Of a stretch of DNA of 64,000 nucleotides, positions 7,836 to 17,474 are shown in pieces. A program made the translations under genes and the position numbers. The DNA comes from Variovorax sp. OAS795. GTDB lineage: Bacteria > Pseudomonadota > Gammaproteobacteria > Burkholderiales > Burkholderiaceae_C. The stretch is taken from positions 868,001 to 932,000 of the forward strand of contig NZ_JBEPOH010000001.1 of NCBI RefSeq assembly GCF_040546685.1. The letters run 5' to 3'. Each line of letters begins with the position of its first letter. Position 1 is the first letter of the stretch. Below the pieces are notes generated by a model. That model ran no database searches, was not told the origin of the DNA, and saw nothing but the letters and a program-made list of their open reading frames with translations.

Positions 7836-9089
7836 ATGAGCACATCGTCCCCGAAGAATCCTCCCACCGTGCTGCTCGTGGGCGGCGGCATCGGCGGCAT
7901 GGCCGCTGCGCTGGCGCTCGCGCGCCTCGGCGTCTCCATCGACCTGCTCGAGCAGAGCGCCACCATCGGCGAGATCGGCGCCGGCCTGCAGCTCGGTCCC
8001 AACGCCTTCGCGGCTCTGGACGCGCTCGGCGTGGGCGAAGCGGTGCGCCGCAATGCGGTCTTCACCGACCGGCTCGTGATGATGGACGCAGTCGACTGCG
8101 GCGAGGTGGCTTCGGTGCCCGTGGGCGAGGCCTTTCGCGCACGCTTCGAGAACCCCTACGCGGTGAGCCACCGCGCCGACCTGCACGGCGCCATCCACGA
8201 CGCGGTGAAACAGCATCCGCTGATCCGCTTCCACACCTCGGCGCAGGTCGAGTCCATCGACACCGGCGCGGGCGGCGCACGCGGCGTGGTCGCCATCACG
8301 CGCGACGGCCGGCGCTTCGAGGCCGACGCCATCGTGGGCTGCGACGGCGTCAAGTCGGTGGTGCGCGCGCGGCTCGTCGGCGACGAGGCGCGTGTCTCGG
8401 GCCACGTGGTGTACCGCGCCGTGGTGCCGGTGGCCGACATGCCGGCCGACCTGCGCTGGAACGCGCCCGTGGTGTGGGCCGGCCCAAACTGCCACCTGGT
8501 GCACTATCCGCTGCGCCATGGCGAGCAATACAACCTCGTCGTCACCTTCCACAGCCGCGGCAAGGAAGAGTGGGGCGTGTCCGAAGGCAGCAAGGAAGAA
8601 GTGATGTCGTACTTCGAGGGCGTGCATGCGCGCCCGCGCCAGTTGCTCGAGCGCCCGACGTCGTGGCGCCGCTGGAGCACGGCCGACCGCGATCCGGTGG
8701 AGCGCTGGAGCGACGGGCCGGCCACGCTCCTGGGCGACGCCGCGCATCCCATGATGCAGTACCTTGCGCAGGGCGCCTGCATGGCGCTCGAGGATGCAGT
8801 GACGCTGGGCGCCGCGGTGCGGGCCTGCGACTTCGACATGCCGGCCGCGTTCAAGCTCTACGAGGCCGCGCGCATTCCGCGCACCGCCCGCGTGGTGCTG
8901 TCGGTGCGCGAAATGGGGCGGCTCTATCACACCAAGGGCGTGGAGCGGCTGGTGCGCAACAGCCTCTGGGTGGGCCGCACGCCCGAACGGTTCTACGATG
9001 CGGTCGAATGGCTCTACGCCTGGCGGCCCGAGCATTGCCTGGACGATGCGCGGCGGGGCGGCCCGGTCGCCGCGATGCCGGCGCACTGA
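7836..9089 (+). CDS. FAD-dependent 3-hydroxybenzoate 6-monooxygenase
   Basis: 417 residues of the group A flavoprotein aromatic hydroxylases. The Rossmann dinucleotide motif is GGGIGGMAAALALARLG (about residues 13-29), the DG motif is AIVGCDGVKSVVR (167-179 region), and the GD motif is LLGDAAHPMMQYLAQGACMA. The last of these closely matches salicylate and 3-hydroxybenzoate hydroxylases. Together with gentisate dioxygenase immediately upstream, the para-hydroxylation of 3-hydroxybenzoate to gentisate is the most likely reaction. A salicylate 5-type activity is less likely because no ferredoxin or Rieske partner is present. Confidence 0.88.
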   Translation: MSTSSPKNPPTVLLVGGGIGGMAAALALARLGVSIDLLEQSATIGEIGAGLQLGPNAFAALDALGVGEAVRRNAVFTDRLVMMDAVDCGEVASVPVGEAFRARFENPYAVSHRADLHGAIHDAVKQHPLIRFHTSAQVESIDTGAGGARGVVAITRDGRRFEADAIVGCDGVKSVVRARLVGDEARVSGHVVYRAVVPVADMPADLRWNAPVVWAGPNCHLVHYPLRHGEQYNLVVTFHSRGKEEWGVSEGSKEEVMSYFEGVHARPRQLLERPTSWRRWSTADRDPVERWSDGPATLLGDAAHPMMQYLAQGACMALEDAVTLGAAVRACDFDMPAAFKLYEAARIPRTARVVLSVREMGRLYHTKGVERLVRNSLWVGRTPERFYDAVEWLYAWRPEHCLDDARRGGPVAAMPAH

Positions 9090-9155
9090 ACCGAACGCTG
9101 AACGATTTCTTCCATCATCACCATTCGAGGCCGCAGGCTCAGGAGACAAGGCACC

Positions 9156-10139
9156 ATGTACAACAACATCTCGCGCGCACTGTGGACGGGGCTCGTCGCC
9201 TTGTCGGCCAGCACCGGCGCGCTGGCGCAGGCCAGCGACTTTCCCAGCAAGCCCGTGACGCTGGTCACGCCTTTTGCCGCCGGCAGCGGGCCCGACGCGG
9301 TGCTGCGGCTGGTGTCCGACAAGCTCTCTCGCCTGTGGAACCAGCGCGTGGTGATCGACAACAAGCCCGGCGGCGGCGGCTTCATCGCCATCGACCAGGC
9401 GCGCCGCGCCGCACCCGACGGCTACACGCTGCTGCAACTCGACAGCGAGCACATCGCCGCGCTGCCGCACCTGTACAAGTCGCGCAACTTCGTGACGCTG
9501 CAGCACTTCGACCCCGTGGCCTCGCTGTTCCGCACGCCGTTCTTCGTGGCCGTGTCGAGCGAGTCGAAGTGGAAGACCATGGGCGACCTGATCGCCGACG
9601 CCAAGGCGAACCCCGAAGCCATCGTCTACGGCTCCTGGGGCGTGGGCAGCCCGGGCCACCTGGGCGCGCAGCAGCTCGAGGCGCTCACGGGCATCCGCAT
9701 GCGGCATGCGCCGTACCGCGAGGTGTCGCAGCTGTTCTCCAACGTGGGCACGGGCGACGTGCCCTGGAGCTTTGCCAGCATCCCGTCGAGCCAGGGCATC
9801 TACAAGGCCGGCAAGCTGCGCTACCTGGCCATTGCCGCGCCCAAGCGCATTCCGCAGCTGCCCGACGTGCCGACCATGGCCGAAGCCGGCGGCCCGGCGT
9901 CCCTCGAGGTGAACTCCTTCGTCTCGCTGCTCGCGCCCAAGGGCGTGCCGGCGGCGGTCAAGGCCAAGATCAACGCCGACGTGGCCAAGGTCATTGCCGA
10001 TCCCGAGATCCGCGCCCGCTTCGACACCTTCGCGTTCGAGCCGCTGGCCTGGTCGCCCGAGGAGATCGAGCGCAATGCCGAGGCCAAGTCCAAGGTGTAC
10101 GGCGAACTGGTGCGCCGCGGCAACATCAGCCTCGAATAG
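9156..10139 (+). CDS. Bug/TctC-type periplasmic substrate-binding protein 1
   Basis: 327 residues with an N-terminal signal peptide ending near GALAQASDFP. It has the Bug-family hallmarks PSKPVTLVTPFAAGSGPDAV and VVIDNKPGGGGFIAIDQARR, and the ligand-loop segment YGSWGVGSPGHLGAQQLE. Such receptors bind carboxylates and usually serve TctAB-type transporters, but no tctAB genes occur in this window, as is common in Burkholderiales. Placement directly after the aromatic hydroxylase suggests an aromatic acid ligand such as 3-hydroxybenzoate or gentisate. The promoter is probably that of the upstream genes. Confidence 0.9.
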   Translation: MYNNISRALWTGLVALSASTGALAQASDFPSKPVTLVTPFAAGSGPDAVLRLVSDKLSRLWNQRVVIDNKPGGGGFIAIDQARRAAPDGYTLLQLDSEHIAALPHLYKSRNFVTLQHFDPVASLFRTPFFVAVSSESKWKTMGDLIADAKANPEAIVYGSWGVGSPGHLGAQQLEALTGIRMRHAPYREVSQLFSNVGTGDVPWSFASIPSSQGIYKAGKLRYLAIAAPKRIPQLPDVPTMAEAGGPASLEVNSFVSLLAPKGVPAAVKAKINADVAKVIADPEIRARFDTFAFEPLAWSPEEIERNAEAKSKVYGELVRRGNISLE

Positions 10140-10189
10140 CAGCTGCGGTCGGTACCATTACGTTTTTTCACATTTCGTTTTTCATCTCC

Positions 10190-11167
10190 ATGCACGCAAC
10201 CAAGAGAGCCCTCCTGATCGCCTGCGGCCTGGCAGCCGCCGCCGCGCTTCCGCTCGCGGCCCAGGCGCAGACCGACGCCTGGCCGACCAGGCCGATCCGC
10301 CTGCTCGTGGGTTTTCCGGGCGGCTCCACGCCCGACATCGCGGCCCGCACCCTCGCCGAGCCGCTGTCCAAGGCGCTCGGCCAGCCGGTGGTGGTCGACA
10401 ACAAGCCCGGCGCCTCGGGCAACATCGCGGCCGATATGGTCGCCAAGGCCACCGACGACCATACGTTGGGCATCGTGATCAACGGCAATCTCACCTCGTC
10501 GAAGATGCTGTATCCGCGCCTGCCCTATGACCCGGCAAAGGACTTCACCTACCTCTCGCTGATTGCCACCGCTCCGCTGGTGCTTGTGGCGCAGAACAAC
10601 CTGCCTTCGGGCGCCGGCTTCTTCGATGCGGCGCGCAAGGGCGGCGACAAGTGGAACTACGGCTCGGTCGGCGTCGGATCGGTCGGCCACCTGGGCATGG
10701 AGCTTCTCAAGAGCCGCGTGACCGGCTTCAGTCCCGAGCACGTGCCCTACCAGGGCAATCCGCAGGTCGTGACCGCGATGCTGGGCGACCAGGTGCAGAT
10801 GGCATTGATCCCCCCCGGCGTGGCGATGCCGCAGGTGCGTGCCGGCAAGCTCAAGGCCATCGGGCTCACGGGTGGCCGCAGCGCGCTGGTGCCCGAGCTG
10901 CCGCCGCTGGCCGATGCCGGCGTGCGCGATTTCTCGCTCGAAGTGTGGGTGGCGCTGCTCGGCCCGGCCAACCTCTCGAAGACCGCGCAGGCGCGCATCA
11001 GCCGCGAGCTCGAAGTCATCATGAAGCAGCCCGAAGTGCGCCAGAAGCTGTTCGAGCAGGGCTGGCAGGCGGTGGGCACCTCGCCCGACGGCATGCGCCT
11101 GCGCGTCAAGGAAGAAGCCGCGATCATGACCCGCATCATCTCGGCCCGCGGCATCAAGATCCAGTGA
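10190..11167 (+). CDS. Bug/TctC-type periplasmic substrate-binding protein 2
   Basis: 325 residues from the ATG at 10190, with a clear Sec signal peptide (residues 1-24, ending LPLAAQAQ). The mature part begins WPTRPIRLLVGFPGGSTPDIAARTLAE and contains VVVDNKPGASGNIAADMVAK, the family ligand-pocket region. It is only moderately similar to the preceding Bug protein, so the pair is unlikely to be a recent duplication. The stop codon overlaps the next gene's start (TGATG), which ties this receptor to the FAD oxidoreductase. Confidence 0.9.
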   Translation: MHATKRALLIACGLAAAAALPLAAQAQTDAWPTRPIRLLVGFPGGSTPDIAARTLAEPLSKALGQPVVVDNKPGASGNIAADMVAKATDDHTLGIVINGNLTSSKMLYPRLPYDPAKDFTYLSLIATAPLVLVAQNNLPSGAGFFDAARKGGDKWNYGSVGVGSVGHLGMELLKSRVTGFSPEHVPYQGNPQVVTAMLGDQVQMALIPPGVAMPQVRAGKLKAIGLTGGRSALVPELPPLADAGVRDFSLEVWVALLGPANLSKTAQARISRELEVIMKQPEVRQKLFEQGWQAVGTSPDGMRLRVKEEAAIMTRIISARGIKIQ

Positions 11168-12534
11168 TGGCCACCACCCGTCAGCACAACGAGACCCTCT
11201 CCGAGCCGGCGCGCGAGCTGCCGGTGTTCGGCGAATACGACGTCGTGGTGGTCGGCGGCGGCCCGGCGGGCATTGCCGCCGCCGTGAGCGCCGCGCGCCA
11301 CGGCGCGCGCACGCTGCTGGTGGAGCGCTACGGCTTCCTCGGCGGCATGGGCACGGCGGGCGGCGTGACCAACTTCGCAGGCCTGTACGGCAAGCGCAAC
11401 GGCGAGATGACGCTGCTGGTGCGCGGCGTGGCCGACGACCTGCTTGCGCGCATCGACGCCCTGGGCGGCCTCAACAAGCCGCAGGACGGCATGCAGGGCC
11501 GCATCCGCGTGCGCTCCTACGACACCTCGGCCTACAAGATCGCGGCCGACCGCTTGCTGCTCGATGCCGGCGTGCACCTGTTGTTCCATGCCTGGGCCGC
11601 CGCGGTGATCCGCGATGGCGAGCGCATCGCGGCGCTGGTGGTCGAGACCAAGTCGGGCCGGCAGGCGATCCGCGCCAACGCCTTCGTCGATGCCAGCGGC
11701 GATGCCGACGTGGCCGCCTTTGCGGGCGTGCCCTTCGAGGTGGGCGACGGCCATGGCAGCGGCCTGTTCCCGACCACCATGTTCCGCGTCGGACAGGTCG
11801 ATGCACCGGCGGCGCTCGCGGCCGTGGGCGAGTTCAAGGCCATCAACGACCTGATGGAGCGTGTCCAGGCGCAAAAGCCCGGCACCTACGCGTTTCCGCG
11901 CGAAGGCGCGATCCTGCGGCCCAACATCGATCCGCGCGAATGGCGCGCCAACGTCACACAGATCCGTAATGCCGCGGGCCGCGCGATGAACGGCATCGAT
12001 GCGCGCGAACTCACCGAAGGCGAGCTCGAAGGCCGGCGCCAGATCGCCGAATACTTCAGGTTCATGAAGGCCGAGGTGCCGGGCTTCGCGCACTCGGCCA
12101 TCGTCGAGATCGCGCCGCAGGTGGGCATCCGCGAAACCCGCCGCATCGAGGGCCTCTATGCGCTCACGGGCGAGGACATCCTCTCGTCGGCGAGCTTCGA
12201 CGACAGCATCGGCATCAACGCCTGGCCGATGGAAATGCATGCCGACGGCCGTATCGAATGGGCTTTTCCGCGTGACGACGAGCGCACCTACAACCAGCTG
12301 CCCTGGCGCATGCTGGTGCCGCGCACGATCGACAACCTGCTGGTGGCCGGGCGCTGCGCCGCCATGACGCACGAAGGCCAGTCGGCCGCGCGCGCGAGCG
12401 GCGGCTGCTTTGTCATGGGGCAGGCCGCAGGCACGGCGGCGGCTTCGCTGGGCGATGGGTCGCGGTTCGCGGACGTCGATGTGCCGGCGCTGCAAGAGAA
12501 GCTGGCCGCCGACGGCGCCGATCTCGATCGCTGA
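11167..12534 (+). CDS. FAD-dependent oxidoreductase (FAD_oxidored family)
   Basis: 455 residues. The nucleotide-binding motif is VVVVGGGPAGIAAAVSAARHG, followed by LVERYGFLGGMGTAGGVT, typical of the FAD-dependent oxidoreductase family (PF12831-like). FVDASGDADVAAFAG mid-protein and NLLVAGRCAAMTHEGQSAARASGGC near the C-terminus are also family hallmarks. The substrate is unknown. The start overlaps the stop of the second Bug gene. It could process an intermediate of the aromatic pathway or the ligand of the coupled Bug receptor, but the sequence does not say which. Confidence 0.85.
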   Translation: MATTRQHNETLSEPARELPVFGEYDVVVVGGGPAGIAAAVSAARHGARTLLVERYGFLGGMGTAGGVTNFAGLYGKRNGEMTLLVRGVADDLLARIDALGGLNKPQDGMQGRIRVRSYDTSAYKIAADRLLLDAGVHLLFHAWAAAVIRDGERIAALVVETKSGRQAIRANAFVDASGDADVAAFAGVPFEVGDGHGSGLFPTTMFRVGQVDAPAALAAVGEFKAINDLMERVQAQKPGTYAFPREGAILRPNIDPREWRANVTQIRNAAGRAMNGIDARELTEGELEGRRQIAEYFRFMKAEVPGFAHSAIVEIAPQVGIRETRRIEGLYALTGEDILSSASFDDSIGINAWPMEMHADGRIEWAFPRDDERTYNQLPWRMLVPRTIDNLLVAGRCAAMTHEGQSAARASGGCFVMGQAAGTAAASLGDGSRFADVDVPALQEKLAADGADLDR

Positions 12535-12638
12535 GCCTTCCGGGGGCGGCGGTTGACCGGCCCGCGACAGCCCCTGGGCCCGGGCTTTGCTATGGTGGAG
12601 GGTTGATTCTTCCTGCCGACACCCGACCGCCATTTCCG

Positions 12639-13517
12639 ATGACCACCGATCCCGCCACCGCCGCCCGCCTCGTCGACGAACTCGTCGCACTCATGCAGCT
12701 CGAGCCGCTCGGGGGCGACAGGTTCCTGGCCCAGAGCGAGGACATCGGCACGCCCGCCGTGTTCGGCGGCCAGGTGCTCGGCCAGTCGCTCGCGGCCGCG
12801 AGCCTCACGGTCGGCGCCGACCGGCCGGTGCATTCGATGCACGCCTACTTCCTGCTGCCGGGCGAGCACGCACCGATCGAATACAGCGTGGACCGCGTGC
12901 GCGACGGGCGCAGCTTCACCACGCGGCACGTGGTGGCGCGCCAGCAGGAGCGCATCATCTTCGAGATGTCGGCCTCGTTCCAGACCGTGGACGACGGCGT
13001 CGAGCACCAGTCCGCCATGCCTACCGTCGATGGTCCCGAGGGCCTCGCGAGCGAACTCGACCAGCGCCTGGCGCTCGGTGAACGCCTGCCCGAGCGCTGG
13101 CGCATCAAGGGCCTGGAGCCGCACGGCATCGAATACCGCCGCGTCGAAGCCGACGACCTGCTGACGCCGGAGGTGCGCCCGTCCGAAAGCGCGATCTGGA
13201 TGCGCGCGATCGCGCCGCTGCCCGACGACCCGGTGGTGCATCGGGCACTGCTGGCCTACGCTTCCGACCACGGCCTGCTGCGCGCCGCGATGCTGCCGCA
13301 CGGGCTGAGCTTCATGAGCGGCCAGGTGCGCCCCGCGAGCCTCGACCACGCGATGTGGTTCCACCGCGATTTCCGCATGGACGACTGGCTGCTCTACGTG
13401 CTCGACTCGCCGAGCGCCAGCGGCGCGCGCGGCCTGTGCCGCGGCAGCCTGTTCACGCGCGACGGACGCCTGGTGGCCTCGACGGCGCAAGAGGGCATGC
13501 TGCGCGTGAAGCGCTGA
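12639..13517 (+). CDS. tesB: Acyl-CoA thioesterase II (TesB-like)
   Basis: 292 residues from the ATG at 12639. Double-hotdog architecture is evident: TPAVFGGQVLGQSLAAASLTV at residues about 38-58, and a second repeat with YASDHGLLRAAMLPHG, PASLDHAMWFHRDF and STAQEGMLR. The Asp in ASDHGL, the Ser in ASLDH and the Gln in TAQEG correspond to the Asp/Thr(Ser)/Gln catalytic triad of E. coli TesB. It hydrolyses a broad range of acyl-CoAs. It is separated from the FAD oxidoreductase by about 100 bases and followed closely by the GST gene. Confidence 0.93.
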   Translation: MTTDPATAARLVDELVALMQLEPLGGDRFLAQSEDIGTPAVFGGQVLGQSLAAASLTVGADRPVHSMHAYFLLPGEHAPIEYSVDRVRDGRSFTTRHVVARQQERIIFEMSASFQTVDDGVEHQSAMPTVDGPEGLASELDQRLALGERLPERWRIKGLEPHGIEYRRVEADDLLTPEVRPSESAIWMRAIAPLPDDPVVHRALLAYASDHGLLRAAMLPHGLSFMSGQVRPASLDHAMWFHRDFRMDDWLLYVLDSPSASGARGLCRGSLFTRDGRLVASTAQEGMLRVKR

Positions 13518-13547
13518 AAAAAAACCTATTCAAGGACCTGCATCGTC

Positions 13548-14156
13548 ATGAAGATCTTCCATTCACCGGCGTCCCCCTTCGTGCGCAAATGCATGGTCGT
13601 GGCGCACGAACTCGGCATTGCCGACCGCATCGAGAAACTGCCGAGCGCCGCGAGCCCGGTGAAGCGCGACGCCACCATCCTTGCGGAGAACCCGCTCGGC
13701 CAGGTGCCGACCTTCGTGTGCGACGACGGGCAGGTGTTGTTCGACAGCCGCGTGATCTGCGAATACCTCAATGCCATGCAGTCGGGCGCGCTGTTCCCGG
13801 CCGGAGGCACCGAGCGCTGGGCGCGGCTGACGGAACTCTCATTGGCCGACGGCATGACGGCCGCCGCGCTGCTCGCGCGCTATGAAACGATGCTGCGCCC
13901 GGAGGCGCTGCGCTGGAGCGAGTGGACCGAGGGGCAACTCGCCAAGGTGCGTAGCGGGCTCGAATGGCTCGAAACGGCGTCGACTTCGTTCGGCAGCCGT
14001 GTCGACATCGGCACCATCGCCTTCGGCTGTGCGCTGGGGTACATGGACTTCCGCTTTCCGTCGGTCGACTGGCGCGGCGAGGCGCCGAATACTGCGAAGT
14101 GGTTCGAAGGGTTCAACCAGCGGGCTTCGATGCAGGCTACCTTGCCTGCGGTTTGA
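13548..14156 (+). CDS. Glutathione S-transferase family protein
   Basis: 202 residues with an N-terminal thioredoxin-fold GST domain (MKIFHSPASPFVRKCMVVAHE, then NPLGQVPTFVCDDGQVLFDSRVICEYL) and an all-helical C-terminal domain. The cis-Pro of GQVPTF and the DSRVI glutathione-binding segment are present. It lacks the SSC-type motif of zeta-class maleylpyruvate isomerases (NagL), so I do not assign it to the gentisate route. It is 30 bases downstream of tesB and probably cotranscribed. The physiological substrate is unknown. Confidence 0.88.
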   Translation: MKIFHSPASPFVRKCMVVAHELGIADRIEKLPSAASPVKRDATILAENPLGQVPTFVCDDGQVLFDSRVICEYLNAMQSGALFPAGGTERWARLTELSLADGMTAAALLARYETMLRPEALRWSEWTEGQLAKVRSGLEWLETASTSFGSRVDIGTIAFGCALGYMDFRFPSVDWRGEAPNTAKWFEGFNQRASMQATLPAV

Positions 14157-14290
14157 GGTTGGCCTGTCTATTCAGGGCGCGCTCCCGCCGACGGGGGACA
14201 TTCGCGGAGGGGAGTACCCGGTGGCCTGTGCACACGCCCCGAATCCTTGGCTAAATGTGGCTCTCGCATCAAACGAACCAAGGACCCAGC

Positions 14291-15004
14291 ATGCCCTCCG
14301 AAGCACAAAAAAAAGTAGCCATCGTCACCGCCGGTGGCAGCGGCATGGGCGCCGCTGCGGCCCGCAAGCTTGCGGACGACGGCTTTCGCGTCGCCATCCT
14401 TTCCTCGTCGGGCAAAGGCGAGGCACTGGCCTCTGAACTCGGCGGCATTGGCGTGACCGGCTCCAACCAGTCGAACGACGACCTGCAGCGGCTGGTCGAC
14501 AAGGTCGTGGCCGAATGGGGCCGCGTCGACGTGCTGGTCAACAGCGCGGGCCACGGGCCCCGCGCGCCCATTCTCGACATCACTGACGAAGACTGGCACC
14601 GCGGCATGGACGTGTACCTGCTGAGCGCCGTGCGTCCGAGCCGCCTGGTGGCACCGCTGATGGTGAAGCAGGGTGGTGGCACCATCATCAACATCTCGAC
14701 TTTCGCGGCCTTCGAGCCCGACCCGGTGTTTCCGACCTCGGGCGTGTTCCGCGCCGGCCTGGCGGCCTTCACCAAGCTCTTTGCCGACAAGTACGCCGCC
14801 GAGAACGTGCGCATGAACAACGTGCTGCCGGGCTTCATCGACAGCCTGCCCGAGAAGCCCGAGTTCCGTTCGCGCATTCCCATGGGGCGCTACGGCAAGA
14901 GCAGCGAGATCGCGGCGGTGATCGGCTTTCTCGCCTCGGAAGGCGCGGGCTACATCACGGGCCAGAACCTGCGCGTGGACGGCGGCATCACGCGCTCGGT
15001 CTGA
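14291..15004 (+). CDS. SDR-family oxidoreductase lacking the YxxxK motif
   Basis: 237 residues from the ATG at 14291. The Rossmann motif TAGGSGMG (residues 13-20), the NSAG motif (84-87), the active-site strand NIST (134-137) and VRMNNVLPGF identify a classical short-chain dehydrogenase fold. The catalytic Tyr-x3-Lys is absent: the corresponding stretch reads FPTSGVFRAGLAAFTK (147-162), with no tyrosine between the serine strand and the next helix. C-terminal GRYGKSSEIAAVIGFLASEGAGYITGQNLRVDGG pieces are normal. It may be non-catalytic or use another proton donor. It converges on livF. Confidence 0.85.
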   Translation: MPSEAQKKVAIVTAGGSGMGAAAARKLADDGFRVAILSSSGKGEALASELGGIGVTGSNQSNDDLQRLVDKVVAEWGRVDVLVNSAGHGPRAPILDITDEDWHRGMDVYLLSAVRPSRLVAPLMVKQGGGTIINISTFAAFEPDPVFPTSGVFRAGLAAFTKLFADKYAAENVRMNNVLPGFIDSLPEKPEFRSRIPMGRYGKSSEIAAVIGFLASEGAGYITGQNLRVDGGITRSV

Positions 15005-15016
15005 GTGGGCGGCCGT

Positions 15017-15738
<722 letters not shown>

Positions 15739-15742
<4 letters not shown>

Positions 15743-16494
15743 GCGTGTCCTTCTGCTTCGGTACCGAGGTACACCGCCTGCACGTCCGGGTGGCCGCGCA
15801 CCTCGTCCGCCGTGCCGCTCATCAGCACGCGGCCCTGCACCAGCACCGTCAGCCGGTCGGCCAGGCGGAACACCGCGTCCATGTCGTGCTCGATCAGCAG
15901 GATGGCCATCGATTCGCGCAGCGATTCGATCAGCTCGACCATGCGCGCCGATTCGTCCGGCCCCATGCCGGCCATCGGCTCGTCCAGCAGCAGCAGCTTG
16001 GGCTCGGCGGCGAGCGCCAGCGCCACGTCGAGTGCGCGCTGTGCGCCGTGCGGCAGCGTGCCCGCGATGCGGTGGCGTTCGCTGCCGAGGCCGACGCGGT
16101 CGGCCAGCGCGGTGGCGCGCTCCACCAGGCCGTGTTCCCCGGCGCGCGGCGAGATGAAGCGCAGGCTGCTGCCCGCATGGGCCTGCGCTGCGAGCATGAG
16201 GTTGTCGTGCACGGTCTCCCTGGCGAATACGCGCGTCACCTGGAAGCAGCGCGACATGCCCGCCGCCACGCGCTGGTGGTCCTTGAAGGCAGTGATGTCC
16301 TTCTCGTCCAGCAGGATGCGCCCGGCATCGGCCTTGAGGAGCCCGGTGATCAGGTTCACCAGCGTGGTCTTGCCCGCACCGTTCGGTCCGATGAGCGCAT
16401 GCACTTCGCCGCGCTCCACGGTGAGGTTCACATGGTCGGTTGCGAGCAGGCCGCCGAAGCGCTTGACCAACCCTTCGATTCTGAAGAGGCTCAT
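15739..16494 (-). CDS. livG: Branched-chain amino-acid ABC transporter ATPase LivG
   Basis: 251 residues. Walker A is IGPNGAGKTTLVNLITG and Walker B plus D-loop is LLLLDEPMAGMGPDES; the H-loop is ILLIEHDMDAVFRLADR. The signature region is divergent: THE canonical LSGGQ is replaced by LPHGAQRALDVALAL, a form often found in LivG-like subunits of Burkholderiales. It overlaps livM by four bases upstream and livF by four bases downstream. It energises import of the ligand bound by the LivJ-like receptor of this operon. Confidence 0.92.
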
Positions 16495-17474
16495 GCTTTA
16501 CTCCCTCGCCCCTCTGGGGAGAGGATCGGGGTGAGAGGCAAGCGGCGCTTGTACAAGGCGGCGAGCCCCTTGGGCGCCCACAACGCAACAGCAATCAGCA
16601 GCAACCCCAGCGGCATGTGCCAATGCTCGGTGTGCTGCTTCAAGGTCTCTTCCAGCACCAGCCACACGACGGCGCCCACAGGCCCGCCCCAGCTGCGCCC
16701 CAGCCCACCGATGACCACCATCACCAGCAGCGTGGCCGACTGCGTCCAGTGCATCGTCGCAGGGCTCACGAAACCGTTGCCGCCCGCGAGCAGCGCACCG
16801 GCCAGCCCCGCGATGGCGCCCGCGAGGGCAAAGGCCACGAGCTGCAGCTTGAACACCGGATAGCCGAGCGCGCGCATGCGCGTCTCGTTGTCGCGGATGC
16901 CCATCAGCGCATGGCCGAAGCGCGATCGCGTCGCGCGGTGCAGCCACCAGAGCGCGAGCGCCACCAGCGCCAGCACCACCCAGTAGAAGTTCGACTCGTT
17001 GCCGAGGTCGAGCCCGGGCAGCAACACGGGCCGGCCCGTCAGCGTGTAGCCGTCGTCGCCGCCGTAGCGCCGCAGCGACACCACCACGAAGTACAGCATC
17101 TGCGCGAAAGCCAGCGTGGTCATGATGAAGTACACGCCGCGCGTGCGCAGCGCCACCATGCCGATCAGCGCCGCGACCACGCTGGCAACCAGCACGGCCG
17201 CCGGCCACAGCACCCACGCCGACGTCACGCCCGCGTCGCTGAGCGCCACCACCGTGTAGGCGCCCATGCCGATGAAGCCCGCATGCCCGAGCGCCACCAT
17301 GCCGCCGAAGCCGAGGATGAAGTTGAGGCTGGCCGCGGCCAGCGCCACCACGAGCACGCGCCGTACGAAGCCGATGTAGAACTCGAGCCCGAACAGCGGC
17401 GCGACCAGCGGGAACGCCGCAAGCACCAGGAGGAGCAGCCCGAGGCCGATGTAGCGTGGGGAAGAAGAGTTCAT
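16491..17474 (-). CDS. livM: Branched-chain amino-acid ABC transporter permease LivM
   Basis: 327 residues with about nine or ten hydrophobic segments. The LivM signature is present: LNFILGFGGMVALGHAGFIGMGAYTVV in the N-terminal third, and GIRDNETRMRALGYPVFKLQL plus GGLGRSWGGPVGAV further on. It pairs with LivH in the inner membrane. Its start overlaps the livH stop (ATGA) and its stop overlaps livG, so the operon is tightly coupled. The last 15 residues are Pro/Arg-rich and look like read-through into non-conserved sequence. Confidence 0.93.
   Translation of the reverse strand: MNSSSPRYIGLGLLLLVLAAFPLVAPLFGLEFYIGFVRRVLVVALAAASLNFILGFGGMVALGHAGFIGMGAYTVVALSDAGVTSAWVLWPAAVLVASVVAALIGMVALRTRGVYFIMTTLAFAQMLYFVVVSLRRYGGDDGYTLTGRPVLLPGLDLGNESNFYWVVLALVALALWWLHRATRSRFGHALMGIRDNETRMRALGYPVFKLQLVAFALAGAIAGLAGALLAGGNGFVSPATMHWTQSATLLVMVVIGGLGRSWGGPVGAVVWLVLEETLKQHTEHWHMPLGLLLIAVALWAPKGLAALYKRRLPLTPILSPEGRGSKA

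Noticed and set aside
13548..14156. GST as the missing maleylpyruvate isomerase
   Set aside because: It lacks the SSC-type motif of zeta-class enzymes and is separated from the gentisate genes by unrelated functions.
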